From NCBI RefSeq assembly GCF_014384885.1, contig NZ_JACRST010000004.1, positions 101,924 to 165,923 on the forward strand: DNA of 64,000 nt. The letters run 5' to 3'. Below are positions 42,110 to 50,849 of this stretch, one piece after another. The notes beneath the pieces were generated by a model that ran no database searches, was not told the origin of the DNA, and worked only from the letters and a program-made list of their open reading frames with translations. The first letter of the stretch is position 1. Every line of letters starts with the position of its first letter. Made by a program: the position numbers and the translations under genes. This stretch comes from Ligaoa zhengdingensis (GTDB lineage: Bacteria; Bacillota; Clostridia; Oscillospirales; Ruminococcaceae).

Positions 42110-42585
42110 AGCAGGGTGACACTCCTCTCGTCGCGCTCCTCGCCCACCACGCGGAAGCCGCGCTCCTTATATTTGCGCAGCACAAAATGGGTGGCGGTCG
42201 AGAGCACCGAATCCAGGGGGGAGAGCTTGTGCGCCACAAACAGCGCCACATCCTTGAAGGTTTTGCCGGTCACGGTGAGGGCGAGGTCGTAGCCGCCGCT
42301 CATCAGGTAGACGGTCTCCACCTCGTCGAATTCCATGATTGTCTCCGCAATCTCCTCAAAGCCGCGGTCCTTTTTGGGGGAGACGCGGATTTCGATGCGC
42401 GCGGTGACCAGGTCGCGCCCGGCCTTCTCCCAGTCGATAAGGGTCTTATAGCCATGGATGACCCCGTCCTTCTCGTAGCCTGCGATCGCCGCCGCCACTT
42501 CTTCCTCGCTTTTCCCAAGCATGACCGCCAGTTGTTCATTGGGCATTCTGGCGTTGTCTTCCAGCAACGTCAACAGTTTATCCAT
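42106..42585 (-). CDS. Lrp/AsnC-family transcriptional regulator
   Basis: 159 residues: winged HTH (about 1-55: LLEDNARMPNEQLAVMLGK) and an RAM/ACT-like ligand domain (about 65-140: TARIEIRVSPKKDRGFEEIAETI, SGGYDLALTVTG). It probably senses an amino acid and controls the coupled aminotransferase gene. Stop/start overlap of four bases with the next gene. Confidence 0.93.
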   Translation of the reverse strand: MDKLLTLLEDNARMPNEQLAVMLGKSEEEVAAAIAGYEKDGVIHGYKTLIDWEKAGRDLVTARIEIRVSPKKDRGFEEIAETIMEFDEVETVYLMSGGYDLALTVTGKTFKDVALFVAHKLSPLDSVLSTATHFVLRKYKERGFRVVGEERDERSVTLL

Positions 42586-42691
42586 GACAAGATCACTCCA
42601 TTTTTTTCAAAATTTCACCGCAAAAAACGGTGATTACAGGAAAGTTTACCACAATTGCGTGCCCTTTGCAACAAACCAGCGGGAAAATCTG

Positions 42692-43504
42692 TCAGTAAAG
42701 CCGCAGCATCCGCGGTTCGCGGCGCTTATAGAAACAGAAATAGCGGAAACCCGCGGCGCGGGCCAGTTCCATGCCGTCCGCGATGCCCGCGCCCAGGTCC
42801 TCGGCGCGGTGCGCGTCCGACCCGATGGTGATGATCTCGCCGCCCAGCTCGCGGTACCGCCGCACATAGCGCAGGGTGGGCATGGTGAGCCCCAAAGGCT
42901 GGCGCAGGCCGGAGGTGTTGATCTCGATGCCCTTGCCCGCGTGCGCTACGCGGCGCAGAATTTCGTCGATCACCCCGTCGAACCGCTCGAGGGTCACGTC
43001 GTCGCGGCCGTCGCGCGCGATGTAGCGCATCGGGTAAGTCAGGTGGCCGAGCACGTCGAATTTTCCCCAGTCGAGCAGGAGCTGCATCCGGTCGAAGTAG
43101 GCCCCCAGCACCGCATAGGGGTCGTCCTCCCCCGCAAAGTTCATATAGTAGGGGTCCTTTTTGTCCCACACCGAATGCACCGACCCGATGACAAAGTCGA
43201 ATTTCCCCGCGGCCAGCGCCCGGTCGGCCAGCGCGGGGTCCGCGTCCGGCTCGCCAATTTCTATCCCCGACGAGAGCGCAAACCCGCTGCCGAAGGCGGA
43301 GCGGGCCTTCTGCACCTCGAAGTAGGACTGCCCCAGCCGGCGCAGGAACTGCTGCTCCTCGAAGAAGTCGATGTCCGCGTGGTCGGTCACCGCGATGCCC
43401 AGCAGGCCGCGCGCGATGGCGCTTTCGCACATGAACATGATCGAGTGGGTGCCGTCGAAGGAATTGTCGCTGTGGGTGTGGCTATCGAACAGATTGTATA
43501 ACAT
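42692..43504 (-). CDS. hisJ: PHP-domain histidinol-phosphatase-type phosphatase
   Basis: 270 residues. PHP metal motifs: DSHTHSDNSFDG at the start, AVTDHADIDFFE, VIGSVHSVW, and the late GSDAHRAEDLG. This set matches HisJ-like enzymes that remove phosphate from histidinol-phosphate. No other his genes are close, so the gene name is by family. Its upstream region has an inverted repeat. Confidence 0.85.
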   Translation of the reverse strand: MLYNLFDSHTHSDNSFDGTHSIMFMCESAIARGLLGIAVTDHADIDFFEEQQFLRRLGQSYFEVQKARSAFGSGFALSSGIEIGEPDADPALADRALAAGKFDFVIGSVHSVWDKKDPYYMNFAGEDDPYAVLGAYFDRMQLLLDWGKFDVLGHLTYPMRYIARDGRDDVTLERFDGVIDEILRRVAHAGKGIEINTSGLRQPLGLTMPTLRYVRRYRELGGEIITIGSDAHRAEDLGAGIADGMELARAAGFRYFCFYKRREPRMLRLY

Positions 43505-43523
43505 CGCGTGGGACTCCTTTCGG

Positions 43524-43563
43524 CGAAATAGACGGAATGTGGACAGACTGTCCGTCTATTTTC
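43524..43563. promoter_or_regulatory. Inverted repeat between hisJ and nadE
   Basis: AAATAGACGGA (43526-43536) with its perfect complement TCCGTCTATTT (43551-43561); nested inside is GGACAG-A-CTGTCC. It could be an operator or a 5'-UTR hairpin of hisJ. Confidence 0.55.
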
Positions 43564-43635
43564 GATAAATTCACCAATGTCCCTATTGTAACATATTTTA
43601 AATCCTTTTTGTAGTGGGGTTTGCGCCTTTTTTGT

Positions 43636-43663
43636 TTGACTATTTGTGCAGTTGTGATAAAAT
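43636..43663 (+). promoter_or_regulatory. Putative promoter of nadE
   Basis: TTGACT, 16-nt spacer, TAAAAT, about 38 nt before the GTG start. Confidence 0.6.
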
Positions 43664-43700
43664 TATACTGTTCATTCTGGTATCGGAAAGGATGTTTCCT

Positions 43701-45593
43701 GTGAATTCGCTCATCCGCGTCTGCTGCATTTCCAACCGGGTCCGCTCGCTGCGGCCGGATATCTGCCTGCAATCCGCCCTGGAGGCGATCGAGTCGGTGC
43801 GCAGCGATTGCCCCGACCTGATCGTGCTGCCCGCCTTTGCGCTCACCGGTGCGGGCTGCGGCAGCCTTTCGGGCAACAGCGCCCTGCTCGACGCCGCGCG
43901 CGATGCGCTGGACGAGCTGCGCCTCGCCACCGCCGATCTGCCCTGCTATGTGATCGCGGGGCTGTTGCTGGACGACTGGGGCAAGCCCGCGCCGGTGTGC
44001 GCGGTGCTGCACAGCGGGCAGCTCGTGGGCTTTGTGCCCGCCGAGCCCGGGCCGTCCTCCCGCTTCGACGGCCGCTACTCCGACCGGGTGCTGCCCGCGG
44101 GCGCCGTCTTTTCTGCGGGTGGCTGCCGCTTCACCATCTGCTCCTGCCCGCCCGACCGCCTGCTGCTGCACACAGCCGAGCTCGCAGCGACCGGGTGCGA
44201 CCTGGTGGTCTGCCCCTCCTGCGCGCCGCTCTACGCGGGCTATATCAGCGAGGCCAGGCGCACCGCGCGGCTGGTCACCAAGGCGCTGGGCTGCGCGGCG
44301 GCGCTCTGCAACGGCGGGGGCGGGGACACCACCAGCCCCTGGCTGTTCGGCGGGTTTGCGGGCGTCTACGAATGCGGGGAGGAGCTGCGCTTCGCCGCGC
44401 AGAAGAACGCCGATTGCCTCTCGCCGGTCGAAGCGGTCGGCGCGGACATCGACCTCGACATCATCGCCGCGCAGAAGCCGGGCGGCGTGTATGTGAAGCC
44501 GTTCTTTTCCGCGGGCCTCTCCGACGGCAAGAAGGGTATCCTGCGGCGCATCCCGCAGAACCCGTTCCTCACCTGCCCCAACCGCGACGCCTATGTGGGC
44601 GAGCTGTTTGCCCTGCAGGTGTCGGCGCTGATCGGGCGGCTGCAAAACAGCGGCATTCAAAAGATGGTGCTCGGGGTGTCGGGCGGGTTGGACAGCGCCC
44701 TGGCGCTGCTGGTGGCCGCGCGCGCGGCCGACTGCCTGGGCCTGCCGCGCGAGGCGCTGTGCGCTGTCACCATGCCGGGTTTCGGCACCACCGACCGCAC
44801 CCTGCGAAACGCCAAGGCGCTGATGAAGGAGCTGGGCTGTTCCTGCGCCGAGGTGTCCATCCGCGAGGCCTGCACCCAGCACTTCCGCGACATCGGGCAG
44901 GACCCGAACAGCCGCGATGTGACCTATGAGAACGCGCAGGCGCGCGAGCGCACCCAGATTCTGTTCGACATCGCAAACCAGGTGGGCGGGCTGGTGATCG
45001 GCACCGGCGACCTGTCGGAGGCCGCGCTCGGCTGGTGTACCTTTGGGGGCGACCAGATGGCGGGCTACAACGTCAACATCTGCCTGACCAAGAGTATGAT
45101 CCGGGCGGTGGTCAAATACGTGGCCGACGCGGGGCTTGTGGTGCAGGCGGCGGCGCTGGCCTACGGCGGGGCCGCGGCCAAGGCGCCGGGCGGCCCCGTG
45201 GCGCACATCCTGCGGGATATCCTGGCCACCCCGGTGAGCCCCGAGCTGTTGCCCGCGCAGCCGGGCGGGCAGATTGCGCAAAAGACCGAGGAGATTCTCG
45301 GCAGCTACGACCTGCACGACTTTTTTACCTATTATTTTGTCAAATACGGCTTCCGCCCGGCCAAGCTGCTGCGCTACGCCTGCGTGGCGTTCGGCCCCCA
45401 GCTGGAGCCCGCGTTCATTAAAGAGAAGCTGGAGCTGTTCCTGCGCCGCTTCTTCGCCGCGCAGTTTAAGAGAAGCTGTTCCCCCGACGCCGCCTCGATC
45501 ACCGAGGTGAACCTGTTGGGGCAGAACTTCACCATCCCCTCCGACGGCGACTGCCGCGCGCTGTTGGCCGAGTTGGAGGAGATGACCGTATAA
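43701..45593 (+). CDS. nadE: NAD+ synthetase with a degenerate N-terminal glutaminase domain
   Basis: 630 residues from GTG 43701, with AAAGGA 8 nt upstream. The C-terminal synthetase domain is intact: ATP loop LGVSGGLDSALAL, then GTGDLSEAALGW and TKSMIRAVVKY. The N-terminal domain has the nitrilase layout, but the catalytic Glu is A45 (LPAFALTG) and the catalytic Lys is A114 (FVPAEPG); only the cysteine C147 (TICSC) remains. It would thus likely use free ammonia. Makes NAD+ from deamido-NAD+. Confidence 0.9.
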   Translation: MNSLIRVCCISNRVRSLRPDICLQSALEAIESVRSDCPDLIVLPAFALTGAGCGSLSGNSALLDAARDALDELRLATADLPCYVIAGLLLDDWGKPAPVCAVLHSGQLVGFVPAEPGPSSRFDGRYSDRVLPAGAVFSAGGCRFTICSCPPDRLLLHTAELAATGCDLVVCPSCAPLYAGYISEARRTARLVTKALGCAAALCNGGGGDTTSPWLFGGFAGVYECGEELRFAAQKNADCLSPVEAVGADIDLDIIAAQKPGGVYVKPFFSAGLSDGKKGILRRIPQNPFLTCPNRDAYVGELFALQVSALIGRLQNSGIQKMVLGVSGGLDSALALLVAARAADCLGLPREALCAVTMPGFGTTDRTLRNAKALMKELGCSCAEVSIREACTQHFRDIGQDPNSRDVTYENAQARERTQILFDIANQVGGLVIGTGDLSEAALGWCTFGGDQMAGYNVNICLTKSMIRAVVKYVADAGLVVQAAALAYGGAAAKAPGGPVAHILRDILATPVSPELLPAQPGGQIAQKTEEILGSYDLHDFFTYYFVKYGFRPAKLLRYACVAFGPQLEPAFIKEKLELFLRRFFAAQFKRSCSPDAASITEVNLLGQNFTIPSDGDCRALLAELEEMTV

Positions 45594-45630
45594 ATTCACT
45601 GACAGACCGAAATTTGAGGAGGAATTTTTT

Positions 45631-45900
45631 ATGCGCGCAGTCATCACTGTGGTAGGCAAGGACAGAGTGGGTATTTTAGCGAAGGTTTCGTCTATCTGCG
45701 CCGCCTGCAATGCGAATGTCAACGACGTGACCCAGTCGGTCATGCAGGATATGTTCGCCATGATTATGATGGTGGACATCTCGAGAATCAGCTGCGATTT
45801 TAAGGAGATCCAGGTGAAGATGAATCAGCTCGGCGAGGAAATGGGTCTGCAAATCCATGTGATGCACGAGGATATTTTCAACTCGATGCATCGTATTTAA
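45631..45900 (+). CDS. ACT-domain protein (UPF0237 type)
   Basis: 89 residues: MRAVITVVGKDRVGILAKVS is a typical ACT start, with a C-terminal second strand pair. It is paired with UPF0210 in many Firmicutes and archaea and is thought to be a small regulatory subunit that binds an amino acid. GAGGAG precedes the ATG. Confidence 0.9.
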   Translation: MRAVITVVGKDRVGILAKVSSICAACNANVNDVTQSVMQDMFAMIMMVDISRISCDFKEIQVKMNQLGEEMGLQIHVMHEDIFNSMHRI

Positions 45901-45920
45901 GTGCAGAAGGGGGAACCGGC

Positions 45921-47276
45921 ATGATTAACACCAACGATATTCTGGAGACCATACGGATGATCCAGGACGAGAATCTGGATATCCGCACCATCACCATGGG
46001 CATATCGCTGCTCGACTGTTGCGACAGCGACATCCACAAAAGCTGCGACAAGATCTATGAGAAGATCACCCGGCGCGCCCAAAAGCTGGTGCAGACCGGC
46101 GAGGATATCGCGGCGGAATACGGCATCCCGATCATCAATAAGCGCATTTCTGTCACCCCGATCGCCATGGTGCTGGCGGTCAGCGGCGGCGACCCTGTGG
46201 AATACGCCAAAACCCTGGAACGCGCGTCGCGCGCGGTGGGGGTCAATTTTATCGGCGGCTACTCCGCGCTGGTGCATAAGGGCTTCGCGGCGGGCGACCG
46301 CGCCCTCATTGAGTCGATCCCTGAGGCGCTGGCCGTCACCGACCACGTCTGTTCGTCGGTCAACATCGGCTCCACCAAGTCCGGTATCAACATGGATGCG
46401 GTGCGCCTGATGGGCCGGCAGGTGGTGGAGGCCGCACGCCTCACCGCCGACCGCCAGTGCATCGGCGCGGCCAAGCTGGTGGTGTTCTGCAACGCCCCCG
46501 AGGACAACCCCTTTATGGCGGGCGCGTTCCACGGCCCGGGCGAACCCGACTGCGTCATCAACGTGGGTGTTTCCGGCCCGGGCGTGGTGCGCGCAGCGCT
46601 GAAAAAAGCGGGCGACTGCGACCTCACCGAGGTGGCCAACATTATCAAGCGCACCGCCTTTAAGATCACCCGCATGGGCCAGCTGGTGGGCACCGAGGCG
46701 TCCCGCCGCCTGGACGTGCCGTTCGGCATCGTCGACCTCTCGCTCGCCCCCACCCCCGAGATCGGGGATTCGGTCGCCTACATCCTGGAGGCGATGGGGC
46801 TGGAGAAGTGCGGTGCGCACGGCACCACCGCCGCGCTCGCGCTGCTCAACGACGCGGTCAAAAAGGGCGGCGTGATGGCGTCGTCCCATGTGGGCGGCCT
46901 CTCCGGCGCGTTCATCCCGGTCACCGAGGACGCGGGCATGATCGCGGCCTCTCGCTGCGGCGCGCTGCGCATCGAAAAGCTCGAGGCGATGACCGCCGTC
47001 TGCTCGGTGGGCCTCGATATGATCGTGGTGCCCGGCGACACCCCGCCCGAGGTGATCTCCGCCATCATCGCGGACGAGGCCGCCATCGGCATGGTCAATT
47101 CCAAGACCACCGCCGTGCGCCTCATCCCCGCCATTGGCAAGAAGGAGGGCGAAGAGCTCGACTTCGGCGGCCTGCTGGGCTTCGGCCCGGTGATGGCGCT
47201 CAACCCCAACAGCCCCGCGCGGTTCATCGCGCGCGGCGGGCGCATCCCCGCGCCGCTGCAATCCCTCAAAAACTGA
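45921..47276 (+). CDS. UPF0210 (DUF711) family protein
   Basis: 451 residues. The start (INTNDILETIRMIQDENLDIR), the glycine-rich SSHVGGLSGAFIPV and the end (GFGPVMALNPNSPARFIARGG) match UPF0210, related in fold to PFL/glycyl radical enzymes but without the glycyl loop chemistry being shown. Starts 20 nt after the ACT gene, the conserved pair order. Function unknown. Confidence 0.9.
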   Translation: MINTNDILETIRMIQDENLDIRTITMGISLLDCCDSDIHKSCDKIYEKITRRAQKLVQTGEDIAAEYGIPIINKRISVTPIAMVLAVSGGDPVEYAKTLERASRAVGVNFIGGYSALVHKGFAAGDRALIESIPEALAVTDHVCSSVNIGSTKSGINMDAVRLMGRQVVEAARLTADRQCIGAAKLVVFCNAPEDNPFMAGAFHGPGEPDCVINVGVSGPGVVRAALKKAGDCDLTEVANIIKRTAFKITRMGQLVGTEASRRLDVPFGIVDLSLAPTPEIGDSVAYILEAMGLEKCGAHGTTAALALLNDAVKKGGVMASSHVGGLSGAFIPVTEDAGMIAASRCGALRIEKLEAMTAVCSVGLDMIVVPGDTPPEVISAIIADEAAIGMVNSKTTAVRLIPAIGKKEGEELDFGGLLGFGPVMALNPNSPARFIARGGRIPAPLQSLKN

Positions 47277-47321
47277 GCAGGGGATCGAAAAGCGCCCCGC
47301 CGATAGGCCTCATAGGACAAT

Positions 47322-47366
47322 AAAAATCCTCGGCGGATAAAAACCCATCTGCCGGGGATTTTTTTC
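47322..47366 (+). terminator. Terminator after UPF0210
   Basis: AAATCCTCGGCGGAT / ATCTGCCGGGGATTT stem with G-U pairs, 8-nt loop, T-run. Confidence 0.88.
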
Positions 47367-47395
47367 TTGCGTTTGCCTGTCGTGTACAGTATAAT
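47367..47395 (+). promoter_or_regulatory. Promoter of the GNAT gene
   Basis: TTGCGT, 17-nt spacer, TATAAT, directly after the preceding terminator. Confidence 0.7.
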
Positions 47396-47438
47396 TTGCA
47401 AATAAGGCAATGATAATTTGAAGTTTGAAGAGGTTATT

Positions 47439-48086
47439 ATGATTGAATTGAGGCAGGAACAGCCCAACGATTATTTTGAAACAGAGAATGTAATAAGAGA
47501 AGCGTTTTGGAACCATTACACGCCCGCTTGCAATGACCATTATTTGATTCATATCATGCGGGATTGCTCTGTATTTGTCCCGGAACTTGATATTGTAGCG
47601 GTGAATGGGCAGAAAATTGTTGGCAACTCGATGTGCTTGAAATCTTATATTGCCGGCGACGACGGAACACGTTATGAGGTGTTAAGCCTCGGCCCTATTG
47701 GCGTGCTACCGGAATATCAAAAAATGGGCGTCGGCGGCATGATGATCGCCCGCACCAGGGAAATTGCAAAGAAACTCGGTTTTAGAGGTATCTTGCTGTG
47801 CGGCGACCCCGATTATTATACGCGCCAAGGGTTTGTGGCGGCAGAAAATTACGGCATTCGTAATTCGGAAAACCTGTATGCTGATGCGCTTCACGCTTGT
47901 GAATTATACACGGGGGCTTTTGCAAAAGTACAAGGTCGCTATTATGAAGATGAGATTTACAATGTAGACGAAAGCCTTGTAAAAGAATACGATAAATTGT
48001 TTCCTGCCAAGGATATCGTCTGTGGTACGATGACGCAGAAGAAATTCGAGATGATGCTTCAAAGGGTCAAACCCTACAAAGCGTAG
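47439..48086 (+). CDS. GNAT-family N-acetyltransferase
   Basis: 215 residues from ATG 47439 with GAAGAGG upstream. The acetyl-CoA loop is in LGPIGVLPEYQKMGVGGMMI (about residues 87-106), followed by GILLCGDPDYYTRQGF. The C-terminal ~70 residues are specific to a subfamily. Acceptor unknown. Its DNA is clearly AT-richer than the flanking genes, so recent transfer is possible. Confidence 0.88.
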   Translation: MIELRQEQPNDYFETENVIREAFWNHYTPACNDHYLIHIMRDCSVFVPELDIVAVNGQKIVGNSMCLKSYIAGDDGTRYEVLSLGPIGVLPEYQKMGVGGMMIARTREIAKKLGFRGILLCGDPDYYTRQGFVAAENYGIRNSENLYADALHACELYTGAFAKVQGRYYEDEIYNVDESLVKEYDKLFPAKDIVCGTMTQKKFEMMLQRVKPYKA

Positions 48087-48177
48087 GCGTAAAATTTCAA
48101 TTTGCCCGTCAGTTGTTTCTGAAAAGAGGGTGCGTTTCTACACATGATCTGCGACCAATGCAGCGCAGCGATGAGCA

Positions 48178-48217
48178 AAGAAAAAGGCGGCGGCATCCAC
48201 TGAGGATACCGCCGCCC
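48178..48217 (-). terminator. Terminator of rpmB
   Basis: Read leftward: GGCGGCGG-ATCC stem, short loop, complement, then TTTTTC. Confidence 0.9.
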
Positions 48218-48238
48218 ATTCATTGCAGCAAATCGTTG

Positions 48239-48427
48239 TTAGATTGCGCGGGTCACCTTACCCGAACGCAGGCAACGGGTGCAAGCGTAAATGTGGCAGG
48301 GTGTGCCATTGACCATCGCCTTAACACGTTTCACATTGGGTTTCCACGTCCGGTTGGAGCGTCTGTGGGAGTGGGAAACCTGGATCCCGAAGGTAACGCC
48401 TTTTCCGCAGATGTCGCATTTTGCCAT
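48239..48427 (-). CDS. rpmB: Large ribosomal subunit protein bL28
   Basis: 62 residues from ATG 48427 (MAKCDICGKGVTFG), with GAGGTG upstream. CxxC pairs CDIC and CTRC show the zinc form. The start four residues earlier is unlikely. Monocistronic. Confidence 0.96.
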   Translation of the reverse strand: MAKCDICGKGVTFGIQVSHSHRRSNRTWKPNVKRVKAMVNGTPCHIYACTRCLRSGKVTRAI

Positions 48428-48532
48428 AAGATATTGCACCTCCTCACCGACCTAATTTCTGGCCGTATAGCATGCGAAAGGAAGCTCTCGCAAGGTTTCG
48501 CCGTAGATAGATTTAAATGCCGCGCCAAAGTC

Positions 48533-48561
48533 GGTATAAACGCGCGGATTTAGAAAGTCAA
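48533..48561 (-). promoter_or_regulatory. Promoter of rpmB
   Basis: Read leftward: TTGACT, 17-nt spacer, TATACC. The leader of about 100 nt to the ATG has no recognised element. The rest of 48562-48797 is AT-rich upstream DNA of the next gene. Confidence 0.7.
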
Positions 48562-48797
48562 CATTAGTATACTATCAGATTTGCCCGGCGAAATCAAGGC
48601 TTTTTGCGAAAATAGTCGGGCGAAATATGAATTTTTGGTAAAAAAACGGCAGGCCCAACCGTTTCTCTTGTAATTATTCCCCGCCAAAGTTATAATAAAA
48701 GATAACGTTTCCCGCCGTTTTTTGGCGCGGCGCGGGGCAAGACGGCGGCGTAAGTGCGGTTTTACGGCGCACAAAGAAGTTGGAGTGAACAAATTTT

Positions 48798-49460
48798 ATG
48801 AACCTATCCCTGTCGAACATCCTGATCGGAGCCATCATGCTGCTCACCATCATGCCGGTGCACGAATATGCGCACGCCTGGGCGGCCGACAAGCTGGGGG
48901 ACGGCAGCGCGCGTCTGAGCGGCCGCATGACCCTCAACCCCTTCGCCCACCTCGATCTGGTGGGAAGCATTTCGTTTTTGCTGGTGGGTATCGGCTGGGG
49001 CAAGCCGGTGCCGGTGTACATGCGCAACTTAAACCACCCCAAGCGGGACATGATGCTGGTGGCGCTGGCCGGTCCCGCGTCCAACGTGGTTCTCACTATT
49101 CTGCTGATGATCGTCTACAAGGTGCTCAGCGCGATCGTCGTCGCGGCGGGCATCCAAAATTACATCGTCAACATCCTGCTGTGGGTGATCCTGATGATCG
49201 CGCAGACCAGCGCGCGCTGGGCGGTGTTCAACATGCTGCCGGTGCCGCCGCTGGACGGCTCCCGCCTGCTCGAATACCTGCTGCCCTGGCAGGCTTATGC
49301 GAAGATCGAGCAGTATCAGCAGATCATCTACATCGTCATGCTGGTGCTGCTGGTGACCGGCGTGCTCTCCGTGCCGCTTAGCTTCCTCACCAACCTGCTG
49401 CTCAAGCTGGTGAGCCTCATCACCCTGCCGGTGGACCTGCTGCTGGGCGTGCTGTTTTAA
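48798..49460 (+). CDS. Site-2 protease-like M50 membrane metalloprotease
   Basis: 220 residues with about five to six membrane segments. The zinc motif HEYAHA (residues 15-20 area) and the second ligand motif NMLPVPPLDGSRLLE are complete. It lacks a PDZ domain, as in the short YwhC/Rip3-like group that precedes scpA in Firmicutes. Substrate unknown. Confidence 0.9.
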   Translation: MNLSLSNILIGAIMLLTIMPVHEYAHAWAADKLGDGSARLSGRMTLNPFAHLDLVGSISFLLVGIGWGKPVPVYMRNLNHPKRDMMLVALAGPASNVVLTILLMIVYKVLSAIVVAAGIQNYIVNILLWVILMIAQTSARWAVFNMLPVPPLDGSRLLEYLLPWQAYAKIEQYQQIIYIVMLVLLVTGVLSVPLSFLTNLLLKLVSLITLPVDLLLGVLF

Positions 49461-49474
49461 TCGGGGAGACGGGT

Positions 49475-50173
49475 ATGGAGCAGCTCACATTTAAGCTGGA
49501 TCAGTTCGAGGGCCCGCTGGACCTCCTGCTGTTCCTCATTTCCAAGCACAAGCTGAACATCTACGATATCGAGATCGCCAAGCTGCTTGAGCAGTACATG
49601 GCGTATATCGACGAGGCGCAGTTTCAAAATATGGAGGTCGCCAGCGAGTTTCTGGAGATGGCCTCGCGCCTGGTCTACCTCAAGACGGTGTCCCTTCTGC
49701 CCCGTCACGAGGAGGAAGAGGACAAGCTCAAGCAGGAGCTCACCGGGCAGCTGCTGGAATACCAGGCCTGCAAGCAGGTAGCCGCGCTGCTGGCCGCGCA
49801 GAACTGCTCGGCGGACCTCTTTGTGCGCGCCCCGATGGAGCTGGAGGCCGACTGCACCTACACCCGCGAGCACCCGCCCGGCGACCTGATCGCCGCTTAC
49901 CTTTCGGCGCTGGGCAAGGCGCAGAAACGCATGCCGCCCCCGGTGGCGGCCTTTTCGGGCATCGTCAAGCGGCGGGTGGTCAGCGTGACCTCCAAGATTA
50001 TTTATGTGCTCAAGCGGCTGTACCGCCAGCGGGTGGTGCGGTTCGACAGCCTGTTTGAATCGGCCGGCGACCGCAGCGAGATGGTCGCCACCTTTTTGGC
50101 TGTGCTCGAGCTGGTCAAATCCAAGCGGGTGCAGCTCTCCGACGACAACGCCGACCTCACCTTCCGCCGGTGA
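49475..50173 (+). CDS. scpA: Segregation and condensation protein A (kleisin)
   Basis: 232 residues. Begins with LTFKLDQFEGPLDLLLFLI, the diagnostic ScpA start, followed by FLEMASRLVYLKTVSLLP. Bridges SMC heads with ScpB in the condensin complex. It lies 14 nt after the protease gene, which makes an scpA-scpB operon. Confidence 0.96.
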   Translation: MEQLTFKLDQFEGPLDLLLFLISKHKLNIYDIEIAKLLEQYMAYIDEAQFQNMEVASEFLEMASRLVYLKTVSLLPRHEEEEDKLKQELTGQLLEYQACKQVAALLAAQNCSADLFVRAPMELEADCTYTREHPPGDLIAAYLSALGKAQKRMPPPVAAFSGIVKRRVVSVTSKIIYVLKRLYRQRVVRFDSLFESAGDRSEMVATFLAVLELVKSKRVQLSDDNADLTFRR

Positions 50174-50219
50174 TCGCAGGCGGGCGGCGGGTTCATTCCA
50201 GTAGACGGGAGGAAACGAC

Positions 50220-50816
50220 TTGAAGCTCAACAAAGTGGAAAAAATCGCGGAGGCGGTGTTGTTTGCGAGCGGCGAGCCGGTGTCGGCGGCGCGCATGGCC
50301 CAGGTACTGGAGTGCGACATCCCGGTGGCCTACAGTGTGCTCGACCGGCTGCGCGACCACTACGACGAGGAGGACGGCGCGGTGGAGATCGTGATGCTGG
50401 GGGACAGCTACCAGATGTGCACCCGCCAGAAGTACGCGCCGTACATCCGCAGCGCCCTGGAAATCAGGCGCAACCAGCCGCTCTCGCAGGCCGCCATGGA
50501 GACCCTGGCGATCATCGCGTACAACCAGCCGGTGACAAAATCGTTTGTCGAGCAGGTGCGCGGTGTAGACAGCGGCAGCGTGGTCAATACTCTGGTGGAG
50601 AAGGCGTTGGTGGAGGAGCACGGTCGGCTGGAGCTGCCCGGCCGACCGGTGGCATATGTCACCACCTCCAACTTCCTGCGCTGCTTCGGGCTCAACAGCC
50701 TCGACGACCTGCCCAAGCCCCCGTCTGAGGACGGCGAAGACGGGGAGGCCGGCGCTGGCCCCGGGGACGAGGAGCAGATCGCGGGGCAGGTCAGCTTTGA
50801 CGAACAGGCGGAGTGA
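50220..50816 (+). CDS. scpB: Segregation and condensation protein B
   Basis: 198 residues from TTG 50220 with GGAGG 6-7 nt before. Tandem winged helices: KIAEAVLFASGEPVS, LSQAAMETLAIIAYNQPVTK, VRGVDSGSVVNTLVEKAL. A partner of ScpA and SMC in chromosome segregation. The C-terminal ~35 residues are acidic. Confidence 0.96.
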   Translation: MKLNKVEKIAEAVLFASGEPVSAARMAQVLECDIPVAYSVLDRLRDHYDEEDGAVEIVMLGDSYQMCTRQKYAPYIRSALEIRRNQPLSQAAMETLAIIAYNQPVTKSFVEQVRGVDSGSVVNTLVEKALVEEHGRLELPGRPVAYVTTSNFLRCFGLNSLDDLPKPPSEDGEDGEAGAGPGDEEQIAGQVSFDEQAE

Positions 50817-50849
50817 TCCGCCGCAAGCCGACGGAACGGCGGTGACAAG

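Noticed and set aside
43482..45779. Open frame of about 765 codons opposite nadE
   Set aside because: Antisense shadow of a GC-rich gene with recognised domains on the plus strand.
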